A stretch of DNA of 64,000 nt, from assembly GCF_030247195.1 (NCBI RefSeq), contig NC_080671.1:3810501-3874500 (forward strand), read 5' to 3'. Shown piece by piece: positions 55,832 to 64,000 of this stretch; within the stretch, counting starts at the first letter, position 1; every line of letters starts with the position of its first letter. The position numbers and the translations under genes were made by a program. Origin of the DNA: Topomyia yanbarensis. Taxonomy: Eukaryota > Arthropoda > Insecta > Diptera > Culicidae. Under the pieces are notes generated by a model, which was not told the DNA's origin, did no database searches, and saw only the letters and a list, made by a program, of their open reading frames with translations.

Positions 55832-56460
55832 CTATTAAATTCTTCTTATAGACTGGTTAGTTCGACTGCTCTGTCTACGAAAGTACCATCTCTATCACGT
55901 GAAATACATGTGTTTTGACAGCTCGCAGTTTTCAGTAGCAGTTTGATCACTCGCACTTTGAAAGTGCGGAGTCCAGGTTGGTGGGAAGTGCGCTGTAGAG
56001 AAAAAGAGTACATATCATGTTAGTCTAAGCACCACAGATACAACACAGAGAACAGACGTCCATCTTCAGCATTCAACTTGTGTAAAAATCTCTAACGATT
56101 TCGAAGGATATCCAAACCAGGTGCGCTACTGTCGTCATGTTTTTTGTGGCTGAGTTCGACAGAATTGACAGCGGTTATTCCTCTACCCAGTCAAACTAGT
56201 CCGGAACCGGTTTGGACTTCCAGTATGAATTCCAACTCAAATGCATTAACCGATGGAGTCGGAATCGGTTGTTTTCTTTGAGCAAGGTTCCATACTTAAT
56301 AAATTCAGGATTTCGAACCGGTTCCGGAATGGATTTGACGGATAGTTGGAATAGGTTGGTGTGGCGGCGCTAGTGTTTATCGTATATCAATTCAAATGTT
56401 TACACACTTTTTTAAATATTTTTGTTCGTTCATGGATGTCTGTTCTCTGTGGATACACTT
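55832..56460. repeat. Dispersed repeat H, copy 2, with family B MITE inside
   Basis: 55832-55990 is the reverse of about 29707-30105 in part; 56040-56170 and 56345-56460 contain further words seen there (GTCTGTTCTCTGTG, AAATGTTTACACA). Family B lies at 56186-56341. The arrangement is complex and its outer limits are uncertain. Confidence 0.45.
56186..56341. mobile_element. Palindromic MITE, family B
   Basis: CCCAGTCAAACTAGTCCGG at the left; GAACCGGTTCCGGAATGG followed by TTTGACGG at the right. Shorter than the other B copies, with a lost stretch in the centre. Confidence 0.72.
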
Positions 56461-56490
56461 TCAGCACATTTTTATTTTTGATTCCTGAAG

Positions 56491-56709
56491 GACGATTCAG
56501 ATGATACATCAGCTTCCGTCAACGTCAACGGAACGTAACCGTTCCGTCGGGATAAGTTTAATACTATTCCCTTGTGCCCGTTCACATGTGCAGTACGTCA
56601 AAACGTTCCGTGCCGTTGATGTTGTGTGTGAAAGCTTTCATTTAACTGCATGTAACTAAGCTTGACGTTCCGTACCGGTGATGGAAGCCTGATGTATCGT
56701 GCGAATCGT
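56491..56709. mobile_element. MITE family C, copy 2
   Basis: GACGATTCAGATGATACATC at the left and an inverse-like TGATGTATCGTGCGAATCGT at the right. Internal CCGTTCCGTCGGGATAAG and CCGTGCCGTTGATGTTGTG shared with the other copies. Confidence 0.75.
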
Positions 56710-57028
56710 ACTTAAATCTATCCTACAGTAGATCAAATCTCAATACTTGTGACAATACGAGCATAAATAAGATACTTAAATCAACTAATTGAAAAATGTC
56801 GCAAGTGTAAGAGTGGTGCTCAGAATAACGTAACATTTATTTGTCTTCAATACACTGCTAAAAAGTGACAAACTACAAATGTTGGTTCTTCTCATCGGAA
56901 TACATACCAGCCATGGAATCATAGTTTGGAGAAACGAGAAAGGTACAATTGCACCACTAGGTAGATGAAAACAGGTTTTTACTGGGATATTATACTAACT
57001 CTAGTCAGAATTCCGAATCAGTTTAAAA

Positions 57029-57247
57029 ACGATTCAGACGATACATCAGCTTCCGTCAACGTCAACGGAACGTCACTGCTCTGTCAGGATAAGCTTAATA
57101 CTTTACTCTTGTGCCCGTTCACACGTGCCGTACGTCAAAACGTTCCGTGCCGTTGATGTTGTGAGTGAATGCCTCCATCTAACTGCTTGACGGAACGGTG
57201 ACATTCCGTTAACGTTGACGGAAGCTGATGTATCGTCTGAATCGTCC
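57029..57247. mobile_element. MITE family C, copy 3, best-preserved ends
   Basis: ACGATTCAGACGATACATCA at the left is mirrored exactly by TGATGTATCGTCTGAATCGT at the right, followed by CTTCCGTCAACG/CGTTGACGGAAG. A 219-bp non-coding element. Confidence 0.82.
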
Positions 57248-57583
57248 TTTATCGTGCTCGTTACTCCACATCATCGTCCTTCATACAACCAGGGATACCA
57301 GGCATGTTTTTAAAATTTCTTCACATTTCATGAAAAAATGTCTTCACCGACCACGATTCTGAATCGGTTTTAGATTTTGAGCCAGAATTCTGCCAGAAAT
57401 CGATCAGACAACCGAAACAAATTTGTCTTCTGAATGAAAAACCCGCCTTCACAACCTTTCAAATGTCTTCAAAATGAAGACATGTCTTCACATCTGGCAT
57501 CGCTGCATACAACCCTCTAAGAACGGTTGGTTTCAAAATCGTTCAATGCGACGTCAACATTTCACAAGGCATTATATACAATA

Positions 57584-57861
57584 CAGTCGTGATTCGCTGG
57601 TTGGACATTTTTTAACTGGACCGCTTTTTAGTTGGACCTCCGCTAGTTGGACCATTGTCCAACTACAAAGCATCTGAACGTCAGAATCTCGTGTCAAATT
57701 TACTTTGACAATCAATCTGACAATATTTAGAGATGTGAACAGATGCATTTACACTGCCAACATCTTCTTTGGAGAGTTTTTGACATATGTCAGTCGGTCC
57801 AACTAGCGAATCAAATTCGTTAGTTGGACAAGGCTGTGGCCCAACCAGCGAATCACGACTG
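57584..57861. mobile_element. Pogo-like MITE, complete
   Basis: TA-flanked (57582-57583, 57862-57863), starting CAGTCGTGATTCGCTGG and ending with its inverse. TA duplication and CAGT...ATTCGC ends are reminiscent of pogo-type elements. The interior repeats GTTGGAC/GTCCAAC words. 278 bp, non-coding. Confidence 0.82.
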
Positions 57862-58241
57862 TATGCTCATGTTGAGAAAATGGCGTCTGAAAAATTACCT
57901 CGTACTTTATATTCCTGTTTATGAACAGGAGCTTGATATAAGGACCAAACAACTCAATGCCGTGTTAAATTAACCATTTTTTCCTAATAATATACCAGAT
58001 TTATTAAAAAATTGTATTTTGAACGATTTTTGTAGATAAATGTTTTGGTCCCTTTTGAAACATCGCACTGGTTTTGTGCCCTCTCTCATAATCCCTTTTC
58101 GGCGAGACGTTAGCTTATAGTGCGTGTGGGTGAGCCCTTTTGTTTATAGCAAATGATTATGTGACGTTTATTTTGATCCGTTTCTTGGTGTTGCGATGTT
58201 TTTGTTCCCTTTTCAAGTATAGTCCTTTTCATTAAGAAAGG
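57862..58241. other. Intergenic, no gene recognised
   Basis: No coding signal or bounded repeat. Confidence 0.4.
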
Positions 58242-58660
58242 CCCGAATAGAAATGTACAGTAACAAAAGCATGATTTTCACTGTGACAGTACAGTAATTT
58301 TACAATAATTTACAGTAAGTTTTAGTGTTATGCTACAATACAAAAACAATAAAATTTAACGTTTCTACAGTAAATTTCAATGCAAAATAGACTTACAGTG
58401 AAAAAGGAGGGTGGTTATGTATCTTAACATTAAAAAAATCTATTTTTCTCTATACATTTTTTTCTCGAAAACAACAAAATTTAATGTGAATGCACTGTAT
58501 CAGTTTTTTGCTGAACAGTGAAATTTATTGTTACATGAAATTTTATTGTAAATATACTGTGAGAACTTGGCATCGAACAATGTTGAAACAGTAATAACTA
58601 TAATATTTATTGTTTTATGATTGTTTGTAGGGTAAATGCTATTGTAAAATTCTATCCGGG
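58242..58660 (+). mobile_element. Family F element
   Basis: CCCGAATAGAAATGTACAGT at the left; the right end is shared with 23308-23390 and finishes CTATCCGGG. 419 bp full of ACAGTAA/TTACAGT words. No coding capacity. Confidence 0.7.
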
Positions 58661-59051
58661 GGGGCCATAAACAATTTTTTCGTTTTATTGTTTGGTGTAT
58701 ATGAACCGTTAATTTTTTAGGGGAAGTGAAAGGGAACATAAACAAAACAAGTTATTTTGCTTATGTGCCTTTTCGATAATCCATTATTTCGGCTTCAGAA
58801 TCGGCTTATTCAAGGTATGTATAAAGCTTTGTTAGTGTCCATTCGAAGTAAGTATTAACCGGAATTGTTTACGTTTTGTTTATCGGCCCATTTGAAATGT
58901 TCTCGTCGAATGAAGGACGTTCGTTGGACCAATTTGGACAACGTCCAAATAACCGTTCAACAAACGTCCATTGTTAGACCCATGTTGAATAATTTTGAAA
59001 CAATTTTGTGGACGTCTCAGTGGGAATCCATTTTAAATGTTTCTACTTTAA

Positions 59052-59182
59052 CCCTTAAATGCATGAATTTCATGTTTCTTTGTTACTCATTTTTCTGGAT
59101 GGATCCGATCTATACCTCTTCTTGAGGCTTTATATCACAAAATTCGGTATATTGCAAAATGCCAACAATATGCATTTAAGGG
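59052..59182. mobile_element. piggyBac-type MITE
   Basis: TTAA at 59048-59051 and 59183-59186 flanks ends CCCTTAAATGCAT and ATGCATTTAAGGG, perfect inverse repeats. 131 bp, no coding capacity. Confidence 0.83.
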
Positions 59183-59396
59183 TTAAAGTTATAGTAAATT
59201 AAGAGTTTGTTTTCAAATCTTATTAGCCCTTTTGAAAAGTTACACACAGTTTATAGAGAACAATTGGAATCCATCTCTGATACCTTGCAGCAAAGCTGCA
59301 CGCAGAATTTTATTTATGCATCGATAGCATACTTTTCTATTTGCCTCTTGTTTCTTCTGCTGTAAATTTTATACATTGGACATATTCGGTCTATCC

Positions 59397-59530
59397 ACTC
59401 ATTAAATGCTTACTAGAAGTATATGCATGAAAATGCATAAAAATCACAGCAGAAGAAAAGAGACGGGAATAGAAAGTATGCTGACTATGCATATTTTTGT
59501 TTCTCAGAGTATGCATATTTTTTTTTCTAA
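59397..59530. repeat. Short dispersed repeat, also at 63883-64000
   Basis: AAATGCTTACTAGAAGTATA is followed in both places by near-identical sequence through CACAGCAGAA.AAAAGAGACG and GGGAATAGAAAGTATGCT. Each then runs into TATGCATA-rich, partly palindromic sequence. The second copy reaches the window edge. Confidence 0.75.
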
Positions 59531-59858
59531 GTGTAGATTCTAATTTTGCTCGATAGGTAGACTTTTTTGGTTCCACTCTCTGCACACTCTTTGCGTACCT
59601 TCACACTTTTGCTTTAACAGAAAACGGCAAGTTACGGCGGGTAGCCTAGAACAAAGTGTTTCAATTGACTTATTTGACGTCTAGGGCACCAACACAGTTG
59701 CAATGTGTATAGACATATATGTATACGCGATGTGTACGATTCTCCATCTGATTAAATTAAATTTTAATCTCATTTCTGGATAAATACGCACGACGGCTGT
59801 TCGCAACGGGACGTGAAAATCGTCATTGGAAATATGAACGCTTGCACACCGTATGGAA

Positions 59859-60381
59859 TAGAGATGGGCGAAACAGTTCACTTCGAAGAACCATTCCCGA
59901 CTGAACAGTTCTGTAAAAAGAACTAGTTCAGATGAACCGTTCTTCCGTTCAGCTGATATTTTACTTGTATCTAGCGAATGTCTCTCAAAACATTCGATTC
60001 TTGGAGAGAAACCAAACAGATGCTGCCCAAAATATTATACCCCTGTATGCTTAACAAGTTCATCAAGGGTAGCGATTTCTTCATGATGTATAATTAGAGA
60101 AATAGAAAATGTGATGAGTCGTTCGCTTGTGAGTCGTTCTTCACCGGTTCCATTCTGGGAGAGCACAGAGAGCGGTTTGTGGGACGGCAAGTCGGTTCAT
60201 TTTCATTCGTTCGCCTAAAAATCGGTCCGAGAAATTCGTCAAACGGCTTTGGGTCAGGTTCAGTTCATTCGCTTTGAAGAGAATTGAGAACTACCGTTCT
60301 TTTAAAAAGAACTTCCGTTCGCTCATTCTCTTCGAAGAACCAGTTCACTTGAACCGTTCGCGAACGAATAGCCCATCTCTA
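59859..60381. mobile_element. hAT-like MITE
   Basis: TAGAGATGGGC at the left and its inverse at the right; an 8-bp target duplication GTATGGAA at 59851-59858 and 60382-60389. The sides join RTE endonuclease sequence. An interior rich in GTTCGTTC/GAACGAAC words. The 8-bp duplication and TAGRG-type ends are hAT hallmarks. Confidence 0.87.
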
Positions 60382-60687
60382 GTATGGAATGACAACGGCC
60401 AACGATGCGTGAACTTCGCAGCCTACCGTGGCATGGTAGCCCGAAGTACCTTCTTCACCCACAAAGATATCCAACGCCAACGAAAACCAAATCGATCACG
60501 TTCTAATCGACGGGCGATTCTTCTCTGATATCATCAACGTTCGTACTAACCGCAGTGCGAATATAGATTCGGACCATTACCCAGTTGCAGTATGCATGCG
60601 CTCAACACTCTCGACAGTGTACAACACTCATCTTGATCGGACGCCATCGCGCAACTTCGGGACGCCGGGGTTGCCCAAGACTACGCA

Positions 60688-61579
60688 CTAGAGTGGGACA
60701 TGGTTACATGAAAAAAATTAAATTTCGCTCCGAGTAACTTTTTGGGTCCCAGTTAGCTCCCAGAACAACTCTGTAAATTTTTAGTTCGATCGGTGAAACT
60801 ATATTTTTGCGCCCATGGTTTAAAGTTTACATGGGATTTCGTATGGGGAAATCTACTTTTGCAAAATAATTCTTCCAAGAGTCTCCCGTTATCGCCTAAA
60901 AATAAATAGATGACTGATTTTTATAGGAAATTTGACAAGGAAACAAAGTCTAGAAGACCACGAAACGATCTGATGCTTGTGGAAAAAGTTATTAAGAAAA
61001 AACCGATTGATGCCCTGAAGATCGATGAAATTTTCACTTTTCATAGCATCACTGCTGCTGAAGGTCGAATTATTTACAAAATTTTTAACTTTCTCTTATT
61101 ATGTACAAAAGAAGCCCCAATTTATCCCCCAAAACCCTTGCGAAGTGGCCAAACAGCATAGATAAGTAATTTAAACACATTAAGAGAAGATCGAAACAAA
61201 ATTGCATAGAATTGGAAAGCCAACAGCAGTGGTGCTAGAAAAAATGAACATTTTATCAATCGTCAGAGCATCAATCGGCTTCTGCTTAATAACTTTTTTC
61301 TCAAGCGTCAGATCGTTTCGTGGTTTTCGAGACTTCGTTTCTTTGTTAAATTTCCTATAAAAGCCACATAACGATTTATTTTTAGGAAGCAATGGGCGAC
61401 TTCCGGAGGAATTATTTTGTGAAAGTTAGTTTTTCCATGCAAAATTCCATGTAAACTTTAAACAGTGGGCGCAAAAATATAGTTTCAGGGATCGAGCTAA
61501 GAATTTGCACAGTTGTTCTAGGACCCAAATGGTATCTGAAAAGTTGCTCGGAGCTGGATTCTATTTTTTGTCCCACCCT
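60688..61579. mobile_element. 892-bp fold-back hAT-like element
   Basis: An 8-bp duplication ACTACGCA at 60680-60687 and 61580-61587. Ends CTAGAGTGGGACA and, inverted, AGGGTGGGACA. The arms are each about 400 bases: blocks such as TTTGACAAGGAAACAAAGTC, AAACGATCTGA, and AAACCGATTGATGC at 60930-61010 are mirrored at 61260-61360. No transposase. Confidence 0.85.
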
Positions 61580-61993
61580 ACTACGCACAGCGGCTGGAAG
61601 CAGCACTACGGACGGAAGAACAGCTGGGCGTATACACTCTTGAAGATGGCTGGAGGAAGATCCGTTCCGCCATAGGAAGTACTGCTATTGTGGCACTAGG
61701 TACAGCGATTCCGAATCGAGGACACGACTGGTTCGATGACGAATGTTAATAGAGGAAAACAATGCAGCACAAGCGAGGATGCTGCAGCACGGAACGAGAC
61801 AGAGTGTGGAGCGATACAAACAATCACGGAACAGGCAAACCTCGGTCCTCCGGAGAAAGAAGTGCCAACAGGAGGAACGAGATCGGAAGCGATGGAACAA
61901 CTGTGCCGCGTAAACGACACACGGAAGTTTTACGAGAAACTGAACAGTTCGCGCAAAGGCTACGTTCCTCAAGCCGATATGTGCAGGGACTTA

Positions 61994-62238
61994 GGGTGCT
62001 TACAGAGTGGCGGCGAGAAGCTGGGCTGGCGCTGATGCTGACATTAGAATGCGAGAAACCTGCTTGCTGCAAACCAAAGGGATGATGTCAGAGTGAAAGC
62101 TGAGCGGATCTGCACCGACTGCCTGCTTTTACTCTGACAGGTTCCATTTGATATGCTGCAAGCAGGTTTCTCGCATCTCGCATTTTAATGTCAGTGCCAG
62201 CCCCTGCTCAGCTTCTCGCGGCTACTCTGTAAGCACCC
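61994..62238. mobile_element. Harbinger-like MITE
   Basis: TTA at 61991-61993 and 62239-62241; ends GGGTGCTTACAGAG and its inverse, continuing into longer inverted arms (GCGAGAAGCTG, AAACCTGCTTGC). 245 bp. Removing it with one TTA restores the RTE linker reading frame. Confidence 0.87.
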
Positions 62239-64000
62239 TTAGACGGCAACCTTCTTACGGAGGAGTGTGAGGTGATTGAGAGGTAGAAGCAGTACTACGA
62301 CGAGCACCTCAACGGTGAAGCAGCAGAGGACGAATGTGGTATGGCAACGGATCTTGGAGTACGCGCAGAAGACGATAGGCTGCCGGCCCCTGATCTCCAA
62401 GAAGCCAAGGAGGAAATCGGTCGGCTGAAAAACAACGAAGCTGCCGTTGTAGATCAACTACGCCGCGAGCTTTTAAAATACTGGCTAGAGCCTACATAGC
62501 GCCACCTACAAGGTCCTATCCCAAATTCTTTGCCGCCGATTGTCACCATTTGCAAGGGAGTTCGTGAGGTACTGCCAAGCGGGACTCATGGGTTCTCGCG
62601 CCACCACGGGCCAAATATTCGTGATTCGGCAGGTTCAAATCGGCGTATGAAACAATCGTTCGAGAACAGATATGGCAGATAATGCACGAGTACGATTTAC
62701 CGGATAAGCTAACACGATTAGTCAAAACGATGATGAATCGGGTGATGTGCGTTGTTCGAGTATCAGGGACACTCTCGAGTCCCTTTACATCTCGAAGAGG
62801 GTTACGGCAACCTGCTGTTCAACGTTGCGTTAGAAGGTGTAATAATGACAGCGGGGATAGACACGAGTGGCACGATCTTCAGGAAGTCCGCCCAGCTTCT
62901 TGGCTTCGCCGACGACATTGACATAACGGCACGGAACTTTGAGGCGATGTCGGAAACGTACATCAAACTGAAAGCTGAAGCCCGCAGGATAGAACTTGCC
63001 ATCAACGTTTCGAAGACAAAATACATGAGAGGAATAGAGACGATAATGTGAACCTCCCATCCCGAGTTCGGATTGACGGTGACAAAATCGAGATAGACGA
63101 CGTTCGTGAATTTGGGCTCACTGGGTACAGAGACGAATCTTGGCAGGAAATCGTGCCTACTTAGGACTTAGGAGGACGCTCCGGTCGAACAAAATTCGCC
63201 GCCGCACGAAGTTGATTATCTACAAGACGCTAATTAGACCGGTGGGCCTCTACGGCTACGAGACCCGAGACGAGACCTGCACACGTGGAGGACCAACGCG
63301 CCCTTAGAGTTTTCGAATGAAAGGTGTTGCATACCATCTATGGTGCCGTAAAGATGGAAGACGCAACGTGGCGCAGGAGAATGAACCATGAGTTGCATCA
63401 GCTGCTGGAAGAACCATTCATCGCCCATACCGCAGAAATAGGACGCTTGTGGTGGGCTGGACACGTCGTAAGAATGTCGGACGACGACCCGGTGATGATG
63501 ATTCTTGAGGGCGACCCTACAGGAACAAGAAGACGGGGCCCACAACGAGCACAGTGGATCGACCAGATAGAGGACGACCTGCTGACCCTTCGAAAACTGT
63601 GAGGCTGGCAACAAGCAGCAATGGACCGAGTGGTGTGGAGACGGCTTCTGCATACAGCAAGAGACAACAAGGCTCTAGCTTGAACGGTAAGTATGGATAA
63701 TCATGTGAAAAGGGTATATCGCAAATGAGAGTCTTTCTGTGTTTACTTTCTCTTTCGATATCTAATATCTAAGCGAGTGTGGGAAATATGATTTTCAAAT
63801 GGAATTCACGCGAACATTGTATGAAAAGTACATCAACATCATAGGAAATACCACTGACTAAAATTTCCGAATGAATTACACGTTAAATGCTTACTAGAAG
63901 TATATTCTAGAAAATACATAAAAATCACAGCAGAATAAAAGAGACGGGAATAGAAAGTATGCTACACTGAGAAATAAAAATATGCATAGTTAGCATACTT

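Larger units (their letters stand above)
59775..63690 (+). pseudogene. RTE-like retrotransposon pseudogene with three nested elements
   Basis: After removing the three insertions, the remaining blocks run in order. They are an endonuclease tail (WNDNGQRCVNFAAYRGMV, NQIDHVLIDGR, IDSDHYPVAV at about 60380-60610), a linker (CRDL/DGNLLTEE bridging 61993 and 62239; NNEAAVVDQL at about 62430), RT (HEYDLPDKLTRLVKTMMNRV; LLGFADDIDIT at about 62900) and the C-terminal RRMNHELHQLLEE and RAQWIDQIEDDLLTL. Multiple stops and frame changes make it inactive. It is closely related to, but more decayed than, the copy at 32512-33764. The 5' limit is uncertain. Confidence 0.82.

Overview
The window is eukaryotic, intron-bearing insect DNA, most likely from a culicine (Aedes-like) mosquito. 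The evidence is dipteran-type housekeeping genes with short introns, long AT-rich intergenic stretches, and a mobile-element set typical of culicines: I-, CR1-, R1- and RTE-type non-LTR elements, a Feilai-like tRNA-derived SINE, a Ty1/copia element, and many short inverted-repeat DNA elements. The species assignment is inference.

Six host protein-coding genes can be supported. In order they are zyxin (Zyx, minus, 16.5-18.3 kb), the rRNA-processing PIN protein Fcf1 (plus, 24.0-24.7 kb), the chaperonin subunit CCT4 (minus, 25.1-29.2 kb, three coding exons), the U5 snRNP 40 kDa WD40 protein (plus, 34.6-35.75 kb), an otubain deubiquitinase (minus, 35.9-36.8 kb) and ribosomal protein L9 (plus, 52.6-53.25 kb). 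Fcf1/CCT4 and SNRNP40/otubain are convergent pairs. The genes are unrelated housekeeping functions (ribosome biogenesis, protein folding, splicing, ubiquitin, translation, adhesion) and I see no operon-like logic.

Almost everything else is transposon. 1-16 kb: two diverged copies of one unclassified segment, one broken by a TA-flanked fold-back element (2308-3678), the other by a near full-length CR1 element (about 9207-14047); between them lies a 5'-truncated I-like element (5384-8626) with a 16-bp target duplication and a 94-bp tandem array in its 3' UTR. 18-24 kb: short inverted-repeat elements and a degenerate R1-like element on the minus strand. 26.7-28.4 kb: a piggyBac-type remnant inside CCT4 intron 1. 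29.5-34.4 kb: nested repeats, including a three-level nest (dispersed repeat, TA element, RTE). 38-42 kb: more dispersed repeats and the SINE. 43.6-48.8 kb: a complete copia element whose 399-bp LTRs look identical by eye but whose pol carries a frameshift and a nonsense codon. 49-59 kb: a dense field of MITE families. 59.8-63.7 kb: an RTE pseudogene interrupted by three DNA elements, each with its own target duplication (8, 8 and 3 bp).

I did not find a convincing new gene system. The most unusual material is structural: nested insertions whose empty sites can be read from the same window, repeat families carrying exon-like segments with splice sites, and tandem arrays inside two non-LTR elements. 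All boundaries and similarities were judged by eye; no alignment or database search was run.
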